The notes under the pieces: generated by a model
Databases searched by the model: none
Told to the model about the DNA's origin: nothing
The model's input: only the letters and a program-made list of their open reading frames with translations
Assembly: GCA_963777625.1 (NCBI GenBank)
Contig: CAVZRO010000026.1
Coordinates: forward strand, 124,001 to 188,000
Direction of reading: 5' to 3'
DNA length: 64,000 bases
Origin: DATDIC01 sp963777625
GTDB taxonomy: Bacteria > Pseudomonadota > Alphaproteobacteria > Acetobacterales > Acetobacteraceae
Made by a program: the position numbers and the translations under genes
Shown: positions 51,572-61,470 of the stretch, in pieces
How the letters are laid out: every line of letters begins with the position of its first letter
How positions within the stretch are numbered: the stretch's first letter is position 1

Positions 51572-53070
51572 CTAGGGCAAGCGCACAAGTAATATCTACT
51601 TTGTAACGTGCGGGTGATGGATTTGTTGTTGCGCGACGCGGAGCGGTTACGATTTGCTGTGTTCGACCTGAATAAGCACGGGGTCGACGATGACATGGTC
51701 TCTGGGGACCTTCGGGGATGTTCGTCTCGATAAAAGGGGGCGAACTGCTCGAACGAGTGGTGATGCGCAAGACGCTCTGCCTGCGTCGGCTGGGTGAGCG
51801 TCGGGGCACGCAACTGGGGGCCGGCCGGTTTCTCGCCAACCCGAAGGTGACGGCGGAGCAGATCGTTGCCAGTTGGCCGCAGCGCACCGCGGCGGCCTGC
51901 GCCGGGCGTCATGTGCTGGCGATCGAGGATGCCAGCCATATCCGGTTTCCGACCACGACGGCGCGGCGTCGTGGCCTCGGCCCGGTGAAACAGGGCAATG
52001 TCCACGGGCTGATGGTGCACGCGGTGCTGGCGGTCGATGCCGACAGTCATGCCTGTCTTGGCCTGGTCGGCGGCACGGTGTGGAACCGTCCCGGCGTCAA
52101 TCCGGTGTCGAACAAGCAGCGGGCGCTGGACGACCGTGAATCGCTGCACTGGCTGGACGGCGCGCGCCAGGCCGGCGTGGTGTTGGCACAGGCGGCGATG
52201 GTAACCGTCGTCGCCGACCGCGAGGCGGACATGTATGCGCTGTGGGCGCGAGGGGCGGCCGACAACCGCCATTTGCTGATCCGCGCGACCCGCGACCGCG
52301 CGCTGGCCGATGGCGGCCGGCTGTATGCCGCCGCCGCCGCGTTCGCACCCGCCGGCGCGCGGCGCTTCGCCCTGCCGGCGCGCGATCCCGGCAAGCCCAG
52401 GCGCGACGTCGTCGTCGAACTGCGTTACGGGGAGGTCGAAATCTGCCGCCCGGAGCAGGAGCGCGACCGCACGCTGCCGGCAAGCGTCCGGCTGCGCTTG
52501 ATCGAAGTCGTCGAGCCGGACCCGGGCGCCGCGGCGAAGCGGGGCGACGAGCCGATCCATTGGCGGCTGCTTACCACCCACACGATCGATGATGCCGAGC
52601 AGGCGTGGCGCATCGTCGACTGGTATCGCGCCCGCTGGGTCATCGAGCAATTGTTCCGGGTGATGAAATCGCAGGGTCTGCGGCTGGAGGACAGCCAACT
52701 CGCCACCGCCGAGGGACTGCGCAAGCTCACCGCCATCGCGGTCAAGGCGGCCTGCATCGACATCCAACTCACCCAGGAGCGCGACGGCCGCCACAAGCTG
52801 CCCGCCGGCACGGTGTTCAGCGCGCCGGAGATCGAGACCATCGAGGCGTTGGTGCCGAGCCTGGAGGGCAACACCGAGAAGCAGAAGAATCCCCATCGCC
52901 CGGGCACGCTGGCCCGGGCAAGCTGGGTTATCGCCCGCCTCGGATGCTGGAACTGCTACGGCAAACCGCCCGGACCGATCACCATGCGGCGCGGATTGGA
53001 GCGGTTCTATCAGATCCATCAGGGGCGGCTGATCGGATCGAGGCAGAAATAAGATGTGCGAATCCCCTAG
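51572..53070 (+). mobile_element. IS4/Tn5-like insertion sequence
   Basis: About 1.5 kb. The left end begins CTAGGGCAAGCGCACA; the right end, read inverted, is CTAGGGGATTCGCACA, a 12/16 terminal inverted repeat. It contains one transposase and no passenger. The left end lies about 110 bp downstream of the methyltransferase stop. Confidence 0.75.
51690..53052 (+). CDS. IS4/Tn5-family DDE transposase, one frameshift
   Basis: About 453 residues after joining: MTWSLGTFGDVRLDKRG from ATG 51690, then one base is extra in AAAAGGGGG near 51735, and GELLERVVMRKTLCLRRLGE continues. Catalytic parts: HVLAIEDASHIRFPTTTARR (first Asp), MVTVVADREADMYALWARGA (second Asp), and YRARWVIEQLFRVMKSQGLR with the YREK-type motif (YxxRWxIE). 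The core is intact. Related to Tn5-like IS4 elements. Confidence 0.87.
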
Positions 53071-53116
53071 CGCGCCGGCGGTCATCCACGCCGCGAGGGT
53101 GGTTGCATGCGTTACC

Positions 53117-53210
53117 GGTGGATTCCCGCTTTCGCGGGAATGACGGGGAAGCGCGGGGGTGACGGGGAGTCGCGGGAATGACGGGGAACGCGAATGGCGG
53201 GATGAGTCTC
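53117..53210. repeat. Palindromic repeat family C, several copies
   Basis: GATTCCCGC-TTTC-GCGGGAATGACG at 53121-53145 is a hairpin also found at 45092-45115 and near 46168-46190 flanking the IS30-like element, and in worn form near 54250-54280. GGAATGACGGGG-type units recur just after (to about 53190). It lies between an IS and the aldolase gene. Confidence 0.7.
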
Positions 53211-53250
53211 CCTTCAGGCGCGCCGGCTACAGCCGGTGGGGTTGGCCCGA

Positions 53251-54147
53251 TCACACCTTCACGGTGGATGCCGTGTAGATCTCGTCGATAGCCTGTGCCA
53301 GGGCCGCGTTGAATTCCGCGTCGCTCATGGAAACCCGCAGCTCCTCCAGTAGCGCGCGCGAGAAGCTGGCGATCATGCCGTGGTTCCGGGCCAGGCGCTG
53401 GCAGGCATCGGCACGGCTATAGCCGCCCGACAAGGCAACAACGCGAACCACCCGGTCATGGGCGATCAGGTCCTTGTAGAGGTCTGGAACGTCCGGGATC
53501 GTCAGCTTCAGCATCACCTGCTGGTCCGACGGCAGCGCATCCAGATGCCGGGCCAGCGCATCCCGAAGGAGAGCCTCCGCCTTCGGCTTTTCGGGGTTCT
53601 TGATGAGCACCTCCGGCTCGAGAATGGGGACCAGACCGCGCCGTGCGATCTGTGCGCCGATCTCGAACTGCTGCCGGGCGATCGCGGCGATACCGTTCGC
53701 GGATGCCAGGTCGATCGTGGAGCGCATTTTGGTGCCGAAGACACCGGCTTTGACCGCCCGGTCGAGCAGCGTGTCGAGCTCCGGGATCGGCTTCATCAGC
53801 CTGACCCCGTCGCTTTCCGCCTCCAGTCCCTTGTCGACCTTGAGGAAGGGCACGCATCTCCGGTCCTGCCAAAGGTAGGAGGGGACCGGCTTGCCCTGAA
53901 CCTCGCCGTCCATCGTGCGCTCGAACAGGATCGCGCCGATCACCTTGTCGCCGGTGAAGGCAGGCGCCGTTATCACCCGGACCCGCATCTCGTGCATGCG
54001 GGCGAACATTTCGGCCTCACTGCCATAGGCGGTGTCCGGAATGCCGTAGAGGCGCAGCGCCCCCGGCGTGGATCCGCCGCTCTGATCGAGCGCGGCGAGA
54101 AAGCCTGCCGCCTCGGTGATGCGCGTCTTCATGCTTTGGGGGGCCAT
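53251..54147 (-). CDS. Class I fructose-bisphosphate aldolase
   Basis: 298 residues from the ATG at 54147. TEAAGFLAALDQSGGSTPGA, then VPFLKVDKGLEAESDGVRLM, GTKMRSTIDLASANGIAAIA and QVMLKLTIPDVPDLYKDLIA contain the lysines of the class I Schiff-base aldolase. VVALSGGYSRADACQRLARN ends the barrel. It cleaves fructose 1,6-bisphosphate in glycolysis/gluconeogenesis without metal. The upstream methionine at 54234 is out of family length. Confidence 0.9.
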   Translation of the reverse strand: MAPQSMKTRITEAAGFLAALDQSGGSTPGALRLYGIPDTAYGSEAEMFARMHEMRVRVITAPAFTGDKVIGAILFERTMDGEVQGKPVPSYLWQDRRCVPFLKVDKGLEAESDGVRLMKPIPELDTLLDRAVKAGVFGTKMRSTIDLASANGIAAIARQQFEIGAQIARRGLVPILEPEVLIKNPEKPKAEALLRDALARHLDALPSDQQVMLKLTIPDVPDLYKDLIAHDRVVRVVALSGGYSRADACQRLARNHGMIASFSRALLEELRVSMSDAEFNAALAQAIDEIYTASTVKV

Positions 54148-54300
54148 GGACGTAGTCCTCCGCGGTGCGAGGGTATCCGTATATACGTTGGGCGGCGGCC
54201 GGCCAATCTCGGCGGCCGATTGATCGCGGTCCACTTCAAGCCGCCGGGTAGGTGGGGTCCCGCTTTCGCGCGAGTGACGGGTGAAGGTTGGCGTTACGCC

Positions 54301-55395
54301 TTATGCCGCCTTGAACCGCTCCAGCGCACGCTGATCGTACGCCAGCCCCCAGCCGGGCGTGGTGGACAGCACCAGCTCGCCGTTCTCGATCGGCGGGGTT
54401 TCGTGGAATAGTTTCAGCATCCACGGCATGTATTCCACCGTCAGTCCGTTGGGCATCGCCGCGACCAGATGCGCGTGGAACTCCGGCATCAGGTGACTGA
54501 CCACCGGCAGGTTGAATGCCTCCGCCATGCCGGCAACCTTCATCCATTGCGTCACCCCGCCGACGCGCACCAGGTCGATCATGACGATATCGACCGAGCG
54601 CGCCTCCATCATGTGGCGGAACGGCACGATCCCCCACACATATTCCCCGCCGGCGACAGGGGTGGACAGCGCCGCGGTGACGCGCGCCAGGCCGGCGTAA
54701 TCGTCGGCGGCGGTGACGTCTTCCAGCCAGAACAGACCGAGATGCTCGATCCGCTTGCCGATATCGATCGCCTGTTCCGGCCGCCAGCGCTGGTTGATGT
54801 CGCACATCAGCTTGATGTCGGGGCCGATCGCTTCTCGCACCACGCGGATGCGGGTGAGTTCATCGGTAACCGTCGGAGTGCCGGGCAACGCCATCTGCGT
54901 CTTCATTTCGCGGAAGCCCGTCTGCTTCAGATGCGCCGCCGCCGCCGCGGCCTTGTCGTGCGTGAGCCCACGCCGCAACGAGCCGGAGGCATAGGTGGCC
55001 ACGCGGTCACGCGCGCCGCCCAGCAGCTTCCAGATCGGCTGGCCGAGCGCCTTGCCCTTGATGTCCCATAGCGCCATGTCGATCGCCGAGGCGGCGAGCG
55101 TGAATATCCCACCCGGTTCGCACCCGGCGGCGGCGGTCCGCAGCTTGCGCGCGATGGCTTCGGGACGCAGCGGGTCTTCGCCCACGGTCAACGCGCCGAG
55201 CGCATCGACGGCCGCACGCAGGGCTCCGGTCAGTGCGCCGCCATAGAAAGTCAGGCCGATCCCCTCGATGTCGTCGTCGGTGTACAGGCGAAGCGTGACG
55301 ACCGGGCGCATGGCGCCTTCGCGCTCGGTCGCATTGGCCAGCGGATCGTCTTCCGGGATGCTGAGGATATCCGTCTGTAGGCGGGCGATCTTCAT
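54301..55395 (-). CDS. Enolase-superfamily (mandelate racemase-like) enzyme
   Basis: 364 residues from the ATG at 55395. Barrel residues: KQTGFREMKTQMALPG (catalytic lysine), KLMCDINQRWRPEQAIDIGK (Asp/Asn metal ligands), LGLFWLEDVTAADDYAGLAR (Glu), STPVAGGEYVWGI (Glu) and LPVVSHLMPEFHAHL (histidine). A sugar-acid dehydratase or racemase is likely; substrate not assigned. It sits near aldolase and isocitrate lyase genes, consistent with sugar-acid catabolism. Confidence 0.88.
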   Translation of the reverse strand: MKIARLQTDILSIPEDDPLANATEREGAMRPVVTLRLYTDDDIEGIGLTFYGGALTGALRAAVDALGALTVGEDPLRPEAIARKLRTAAAGCEPGGIFTLAASAIDMALWDIKGKALGQPIWKLLGGARDRVATYASGSLRRGLTHDKAAAAAAHLKQTGFREMKTQMALPGTPTVTDELTRIRVVREAIGPDIKLMCDINQRWRPEQAIDIGKRIEHLGLFWLEDVTAADDYAGLARVTAALSTPVAGGEYVWGIVPFRHMMEARSVDIVMIDLVRVGGVTQWMKVAGMAEAFNLPVVSHLMPEFHAHLVAAMPNGLTVEYMPWMLKLFHETPPIENGELVLSTTPGWGLAYDQRALERFKAA

Positions 55396-55474
55396 GGCAG
55401 TTTCCCTCTGTGCTGGGTGAGTGTGGCAGGCGGAACGGGAACCGACCACGGGGAGCCGAGACAATGGGGCGGGT

Positions 55475-56863
55475 TCAATTGGTTGCTTCGAACCGATACG
55501 GGCTTGCGCTGGTGGTCAGCGGGTCCACCACGAGGCGATGTTCAAGCGGGGGAAAGGCGCGGCTGCGGCAGTCGGGGCGGTCGCAGAGTCGGCATGACAA
55601 TCCGATTCCGACGCGGGCGCGCGCCAGATCGATCCCGTCCGCATAGATCATCTCCGGCGCATAGGTCAGCGCACATCCCATCGCCACCACATGGATCGGT
55701 CGCGGTTCGCCCCACTGCATCGGCCGGGTGACGGCGCGGGCGAAACACAGAAAGGCGTCCCCTTCCGGCAATTCCGCCACCTGCACCTGCACCGCTCCCG
55801 GGCTTTGGAACGCGGTATGCACGACCCAGCGCGGGCAGGACCCGCCATAGCGAGCGAACGGAAACGCCGCGGCCGAGAATCGCTTGGATACGTTCCCGGC
55901 CGGATCGACGCGCAGGAAGAAGAACGGTACGCCGCGTTCGCCGGAACGCTGCATCGAAGACAGACGCTGACAGGCCTGCTCATAGGAAACCCCGAAGCGG
56001 GCGGCCAACGCCTCCACGTCGTGACGCAGGCTGCGGGCGGCACCGAGGAAGAGTGCATAGGGCATCAGCACCGCCGCGGCGACGTAGTTCAACAGCCCGA
56101 CGCGGATCAGCATCGCCGCCTCGGGAGACGAAGGCGTCTCGTCGCGCAGCATCGTCTCCACGGGTTCGCGCGCCTCCAGCAATGCGAGTTGGAACGCCAT
56201 CTGAAAGCCCCGGCTTTCGCGCGGCAGCGCCTCCGACAATGTCAGGCTGCGTGCCGCCGGGTCGTAGCGCCGCAGCGCCCCGCCCAGCGGCTGCACGGTC
56301 ACGCTCAGCCGGTGAACCTGACGCAGCCGTTCGGCGATGGCGTGGTTCATCTCATGCGGTGACGCCGCCAGGCTGGCGCTGATGGTTTCGGCGGAAATCT
56401 CCAGGGTGGGAAAGTGATTGGCGTGCTCATCGAAGAAGTCCCGCGCCTCTTCGTTGGGAAGCAGTATTCTCCGGCCGGAGGGAAGCGAAATGCCGGCCAA
56501 CTCCTCGCGCGCGACCCGCCATGCACGATAGAGCGCCAGCACGGCCCGCGCGGCGGCCGGGGATCCGGCGACGGATGACAGGTCCGCATCCGGCACCGGC
56601 TCGATGCCCAGCAACGGATCCGCGAACGCCTCGCGCAGGCCGGTTTCCAACTGCCGTTCCGCGGTGCCCGACAGCGCGCCGAGATCGACCCGCAGCGTCT
56701 CGGTCAGCTTGATCAGCAGCGACGCGGTCACCCCTCGCTGATCATGCTCGATCAGGTTGAGATAGCTGGGCGAAATGCCGAGGCGTGCGGCCAGCACCTG
56801 CTGGGACAGGCCCCGCTCGGTCCGCAGGCGCCGCACCGTGCGGCCGATCAGGGCACGCGCCAT
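55475..56863 (-). CDS. ScfR/RamB-type XRE regulator of short-chain fatty acid or acetate genes
   Basis: 462 residues. N-terminal HTH (TERGLSQQVLAARLGISPSY, then LNLIEHDQRGVTASLLIKLT); a middle domain with HEMNHAIAERLRQVHRLSVT; and a C-terminal DUF2083-like region ending in a cysteine cluster, CRLCDRPDCRSRAFPP. This is the layout of ScfR/RamB proteins, which control isocitrate lyase and propionate genes in other bacteria. It is divergent from aceA across a 142-bp region, so it is the probable regulator of aceA. Confidence 0.85.
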   Translation of the reverse strand: MARALIGRTVRRLRTERGLSQQVLAARLGISPSYLNLIEHDQRGVTASLLIKLTETLRVDLGALSGTAERQLETGLREAFADPLLGIEPVPDADLSSVAGSPAAARAVLALYRAWRVAREELAGISLPSGRRILLPNEEARDFFDEHANHFPTLEISAETISASLAASPHEMNHAIAERLRQVHRLSVTVQPLGGALRRYDPAARSLTLSEALPRESRGFQMAFQLALLEAREPVETMLRDETPSSPEAAMLIRVGLLNYVAAAVLMPYALFLGAARSLRHDVEALAARFGVSYEQACQRLSSMQRSGERGVPFFFLRVDPAGNVSKRFSAAAFPFARYGGSCPRWVVHTAFQSPGAVQVQVAELPEGDAFLCFARAVTRPMQWGEPRPIHVVAMGCALTYAPEMIYADGIDLARARVGIGLSCRLCDRPDCRSRAFPPLEHRLVVDPLTTSASPYRFEATN

Positions 56864-57005
56864 TCTTTACAGCCTTTACAAATCCTATGTCGCTTTGGTG
56901 AGGCCAACGACGCAATTCCGCTACCAGCTCCTGAATGCCTGCTGAATTTCGCACATGCAATGTGAATTATTGACCGACCGCGCAAACGAAACAGGAGACA
57001 GCACG
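56864..57005. promoter_or_regulatory. ScfR-aceA divergent regulatory region
   Basis: Contains a direct repeat TTTACA at 56866 and 56875 (9-bp period) close to the regulator start, a perfect palindrome CACAT-GCA-ATGTG at 56952-56964, and an AGGAGA ribosome site before aceA. These are candidate operators; the exact ScfR site is not proven. Confidence 0.5.
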
Positions 57006-58386
57006 ATGCGCCCCACCTCGATCCCGACCCATTTGCCGCACGGCATGGCCGCGCCCCTTGGCGAGCCGGAGCGGTTTGCCGGCATCCGCCGCGACTACAC
57101 CGCCGGGGACGTTGAACGGCTGGCCGGTTCGTTCCGGGTCCAGCACACATTGGCGGAGATGGGGGCGGCGCGGCTCTGGCATCTGCTGCACACCGAACCT
57201 TATGTGCCAACCCTGGGCGCGTTGACCGGAAACCAGGCGTTGCAGCAGGTGAAGGCCGGGTTGCAGGCGATCTACCTGTCGGGCTGGCAGGTGGCGGCGG
57301 ATGCCAATACGGCCGGACAGATGTATCCGGACCAGTCGCTGTATCCGGTGGAACTCGGTGCCGGCGGTGGTGAAGCGGATCAACGCCGCGCTGCGCCGGG
57401 CGGATCAGATCGCCCGCAGCGAGGGCACCGACGGCACCTACTGGATGGCGCCGATCATCGCCGATGCGGAAGCCGGCTTCGGCGGGCCGCTGAACGCCTA
57501 TGAACTGATGCGCGCGATGATCGAGGCGGGTGCGGCGGGCGTGCATTTCGAGGACCAGCTCGCATCCGAGAAGAAATGCGGGCACCTCGGCGGCAAGGTG
57601 CTGGTGCCGATCAGCCACCATATCCGCACCTTGAACGCCGCGCGGCTGGCGGCGGACGTCGAGGGCGTGCCGACCGTGCTGCTGTGCCGGACGGATGCAC
57701 ACTCGGCGCAGTTATTGACCAGCGATATCGACGCACGGGACCGGCCGTTCATCGGCGGTGACCGGACCGCAGAGGGGTTCTTCCGTATCCGGCCCGGAAT
57801 GGGCGTGGAGTACGCGATCGCCCGCAGCCTGGCCTACGCGCCCTATGCCGACCTGCTGTGGTGGGAGACGAGCGAGCCCGACCTGCATGAGGCGGAGCGG
57901 TTCGCGGACGCGATCCACCGCGACTTCCCCGGCAAGCTGCTGGCCTACAACTGCTCGCCAAGTTTCAACTGGAAGAAGAAGCTGTCGGCGGAGAAAATCG
58001 CCGGATTCCAGGGGGAGATTGCGCGGATGGGATACCGGTTCCAGTTCGTCACGCTGGCGGGGTTCCACAGCCTGAACCACTCGATGTTCACCCTGGCGCG
58101 GGATTATGCGGCTTATGGGATGGCGGCCTATTCCGAGCTGCAGCAAGCCGAGTTCGCGTCGGAGGCCGATGGCTACACGGCGACCCGGCATCAACGCGAG
58201 GTTGGCGTGGGGTATTTCGACGCCGTCGCCATGACCATCACCGGCGGGCGGTCTTCAACCACCGCGTTGGCGGGCAGTACGGAGGCGGCGCAGTTCCACG
58301 CCGAAGCCGCGACGATGGCGGCAGGGCCGGAGAGGTACGACGACGGCCTGGTTCATGCACATGCCTGGGCTGCCAGCGGAGATTGA
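57006..58386 (+). CDS. aceA: Isocitrate lyase, one frameshift
   Basis: Glyoxylate-cycle enzyme that splits isocitrate into glyoxylate and succinate. From ATG 57006: RRDYTAGDVERLAGSFRVQH, GQMYPDQSLYPV; the frame then breaks near 57350. Removing one G (GTGGAAC to GTGAAC) restores NSVPAVVKRINAALRRADQI. WMAPIIADAEAGFGGPLNAY, VHFEDQLASEKKCGHLGGKV (catalytic KKCGH) and LAYNCSPSFNWKKKL follow, all intact. About 459 residues, normal for the family. Divergent from the ScfR-like regulator. Confidence 0.92.
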
Positions 58387-58397
58387 GGCAGCTTTCG

Positions 58398-58437
58398 GAT
58401 GGCCGGCCCCTCGGGTGGACCCGAGGGGCCGGCCATC
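58398..58437. terminator. Perfect 19-bp inverted repeat between convergent genes
   Basis: GATGGCCGGCCCCTCGGGT pairs exactly with the inverse arm, with a 2-base loop. It lies between the stops of aceA and the peptide-binding protein gene, so it serves as a bidirectional transcription terminator, although no T-run follows. No other gene lies in the gap. Confidence 0.7.
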
Positions 58438-58448
58438 GGCATTCCGAG

Positions 58449-60029
58449 CTACTTGCTGAACCACACGTTGTACATGCGCGGGTTATAGAACGGGACGTAG
58501 TGCTCCACGTCCGCCCGCACCCCCTGTATCTTTGGCGTGACGCCGAACGGGATCACCATGACGTCCTGGAACGCGATCTTCTGCGCATCGGCGAACGCCG
58601 CCTGGCGATCTGCCAGCGTGGTCCCGTTGGAAACTTCGTTGAAGTCCTTCATGAACTGCTCCGGCACCTTCCCGCCCGGCGACGTGAACACCGGATTCGG
58701 CTCCGCCATCGGCCGCAAGGTCTGCATCCCGCCCTGCGCCACGTAGGTGATCCAGCCGGTGAAGAAGAAGTTCCACGGCGCGCTGCCCTTCATGCTCATT
58801 TGCAGCGCGCTGGGCCAGTCCAGCACCTGAAGCTGTACGTTGATCCCAACCGCCTTGAGCTGCTCGGCCATGACCAGTGCCGAGTTGTACAGCACCGGGT
58901 AATCCTTGTTGGTCAGCAGCACCACTTTCTCGTTATGGTAGCCGGCTTCCTTCAGCAGTTCCTTCGCCTTGTCCGGGTTGTGCTGGTCCAGCAGTTCCTT
59001 CCCCACCTCCGTATAATAAGTCGTGCCGGGATATTGCAGCGACAGGTTGGGTTTCCATGACCCGTCGGTCGCGGCCTGCATGATATCGGCATTATTGATG
59101 GCCGCCTGCACCGCCTGGCGGAATTTGAGATTGTCGGTCGGCGGCTGTGACCAGTTCGCATAGGTCACGTTGAGCCAGAAATCATCCAGCTTGAGCAACT
59201 TGATCGACTTGTTGGCCGCCAGCCGCTTCTGCGCGATCGTGGGCACATCCTCCACGCCTTGCAGCTCGCCGGTCTCCAGCCCGGCGACGCGGGCACCCGG
59301 TTCCGGCACCATGCGGAACGTGACCGTATCCAGGCAGGCGACCTTGTAGCCGCCGAACCCGTCCGCATCGTTGTAGCGCGGATCGGGCGTGTATCCGTCG
59401 AACCGCTTCAGCTTGACGTAGCTGTCCGGCACGAACTGCACGAGCTGGAACGGTCCAGTGCCGATCGCCGGCAATTGCTGCGGCGGGGCATCGAGGCTTT
59501 CCTTCGGGATGATGATGATCGGTACGGTGATCGAGGACATGCTCTCGAGAAAAGCGGGATGCGGTTCCTTCAGCGTGATGCGGAAGGTTGCCGGGTCCGG
59601 GGTGTCGAAATGATCGACCGGAGCAAGGATGGAGCGGTCTATCCCGACGCGCTGGTAGCGCTGGAACGAGGCCAGCACGTCGGCCGATGTCATCAGGTTG
59701 CCGTTATGGAAATGCACACCGGGCCGCAGATGGAAGGTGAACACCTTGTTGTCGGGATCGGTATCGACCGACTGCGCAAGCTGCAGTAGCGGCTTCATGT
59801 GCTCGTCCCGGGTGACCAGCGTTTCGAAGATGTTCATTGCGATGTCGCGGGTCGAGGCGGCCGACGAGGCCTGCATGTCCAGCCCGGCCACATTGGCTTC
59901 CAGCCCATAGGTGAAGTCGCCGCCCTTTCGCCCGCACTGGAACGGCGCCGCGGTGGCGGATAGCGATGCCGCGGCGGTGACGACGGCAGTCAGCAGCAAC
60001 GTATATCCGGTGCCAGAGATGGCTCGCAT
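58449..60029 (-). CDS. Extracellular solute-binding protein family 5 (peptide/opine ABC type)
   Basis: 526 residues with a signal peptide (YTLLLTAVVTAAASLSATAA). SBP_bac_5 blocks include DMQASSAASTRDIAMNIFET, VFTFHLRPGVHFHNGNLMTS, FQRYQRVGIDRSILAPVDHF and LKFRQAVQAAINNADIMQAA. It is the periplasmic receptor of a dipeptide/nickel/opine-type ABC importer. No permease or ATPase gene is adjacent in the window. ATG 60029 is the first start with a signal peptide. Its neighbour upstream is a different class of receptor. Confidence 0.9.
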   Translation of the reverse strand: MRAISGTGYTLLLTAVVTAAASLSATAAPFQCGRKGGDFTYGLEANVAGLDMQASSAASTRDIAMNIFETLVTRDEHMKPLLQLAQSVDTDPDNKVFTFHLRPGVHFHNGNLMTSADVLASFQRYQRVGIDRSILAPVDHFDTPDPATFRITLKEPHPAFLESMSSITVPIIIIPKESLDAPPQQLPAIGTGPFQLVQFVPDSYVKLKRFDGYTPDPRYNDADGFGGYKVACLDTVTFRMVPEPGARVAGLETGELQGVEDVPTIAQKRLAANKSIKLLKLDDFWLNVTYANWSQPPTDNLKFRQAVQAAINNADIMQAATDGSWKPNLSLQYPGTTYYTEVGKELLDQHNPDKAKELLKEAGYHNEKVVLLTNKDYPVLYNSALVMAEQLKAVGINVQLQVLDWPSALQMSMKGSAPWNFFFTGWITYVAQGGMQTLRPMAEPNPVFTSPGGKVPEQFMKDFNEVSNGTTLADRQAAFADAQKIAFQDVMVIPFGVTPKIQGVRADVEHYVPFYNPRMYNVWFSK

Positions 60030-60104
60030 CCAATCGCCCTTTCGAGAGTCGCACGCCTCAAGGCTGCTGATTTCCGCGCGTGCCGTCAATCGCCGCGAAG
60101 CCGG

Positions 60105-61394
60105 TCAGGACGCGGAGCGATAGATCTGCCGCAACTGCGCAACTGAAGCGGCGATGACGTCCTTGGTGGATTCCCCCGTGCAGGCTCTGGCGAACATATC
60201 GACGATGACGTGCTTGGCGAGACTTTCCGACTTCGGGCGACCGATCGGTGCCGGCCAGCCCGGCAGGTGCGACGTGGCGAGCAAATCGCGATAGGGCAGG
60301 TTGCGCGGCTCCACATGCCACAGCGGTGCATCGTCGTATTTCTTCAGGAACGGCGCGTAATAGCCGCCCGCCGATGCGTACCACGGGCCGGCCTGGTCCG
60401 GGTGCATCAGCCAGCGCAGGAAATCCTTGCCCGCCTGCAAATTCTCGGTGTGCGTGAAGACCGAATGGCTGCCGGGGGCCAGCACATGGAACCGGCCCTT
60501 CGGTCCGAGCGGATTGAGCGCCCGTCCAGTGATCCCGGCAATTCGCAGGGAGTCCTTGGTGGCCGGGTAGAAGGTGGTTTCGGACGTGCTGGTACAGGAA
60601 ATCCGTTCCGTGAACAGCGCCACCTCGTTGGAGGCGTCGGTCCAGTTGAGCACATCCTCCGGCATGGTCTGCCGTACGAACGCGCGGCAGAAATCGACGG
60701 CGCGGGCGGTTTCATCGGAATCGAGCGCGATCGTTTTGCCGTCCGGGTCCACTTCGCGCCCGCCAAAGGACCACAGCAACGGATAGAGCCAACCCTGGCT
60801 GTCCAGGGAACCGCCGCCCAGCACGAAGCCGAACGGATGGCCGGCCTGCTTCAGCTTCGTGCCGGCCTGTAGCAACTCGTCCCAGGAGGCGGGGAATTTT
60901 TCGAACCCGGCTTGCCCGAACCAGTCCAGCCGCCAGTTCATAAGCTGGCCGACATTGCTGAACGGAATCGATTTCCATTTGCCGTCGATGACCGCCACCT
61001 CTTTGGCGGCGTCGTGCCAGCCGCCGGATTCGTTGCCGATCTGTGCGGCAAGGTCGGTCACGTCGGCATGGGCGTCGCCATAGCGGAACGACCAATCGGA
61101 CAGATTCAGGGCGATATCGGGGCCACTCCCACCACTGGCCGCGGCAGCAATCTGCGCCTGAAGCTTGTCGGGGCTGACCAGCTCGTAGGCCACCTTGATG
61201 CCGGTGGCTTTTTGGTACGAGGGCGCGAGGATGGTGGTAAAATAGGCGTCGAATGCCGGTACCGGCGAGGTCGCGCGCAACAGCACCAGGTTCGCCCCGG
61301 CCGCGCGCGCATGTCCGGCGCCGTGGATCGCGTACGCCGCGGCACCGGCCACGCCGATCGTAAGCACATCGCGGCGCGACAGGCGCGTCCGCAT
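60105..61394 (-). CDS. Extracellular solute-binding protein family 1 with Tat signal
   Basis: 429 residues. An N-terminal twin-arginine signal (TRLSRRDVLTIGVAGAAAYA) is followed by an SBP_bac_1-type body: YELVSPDKLQAQIAAAASGG, PFSNVGQLMNWRLDWFGQAG, VRQTMPEDVLNWTDASNEVA, and LPGWPAPIGRPKSESLAKHV near the C-terminus. A receptor for sugars or polyols delivered by an ABC importer. It is adjacent to the family 5 receptor on the same strand, with no permease in view. Confidence 0.88.
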   Translation of the reverse strand: MRTRLSRRDVLTIGVAGAAAYAIHGAGHARAAGANLVLLRATSPVPAFDAYFTTILAPSYQKATGIKVAYELVSPDKLQAQIAAAASGGSGPDIALNLSDWSFRYGDAHADVTDLAAQIGNESGGWHDAAKEVAVIDGKWKSIPFSNVGQLMNWRLDWFGQAGFEKFPASWDELLQAGTKLKQAGHPFGFVLGGGSLDSQGWLYPLLWSFGGREVDPDGKTIALDSDETARAVDFCRAFVRQTMPEDVLNWTDASNEVALFTERISCTSTSETTFYPATKDSLRIAGITGRALNPLGPKGRFHVLAPGSHSVFTHTENLQAGKDFLRWLMHPDQAGPWYASAGGYYAPFLKKYDDAPLWHVEPRNLPYRDLLATSHLPGWPAPIGRPKSESLAKHVIVDMFARACTGESTKDVIAASVAQLRQIYRSAS

Positions 61395-61470
61395 GGCCGG
61401 ACCCCCGCTTATTCTGGTTATCGTTCGGGGACGATAACAGCGCCGCCGACGCCTGTTAAGGGCGGCAGCG

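Noticed and set aside
51451..53085. A 544-residue minus-strand open frame
   Set aside because: Antisense to the IS4/Tn5-like transposase with catalytic motifs on the plus strand.
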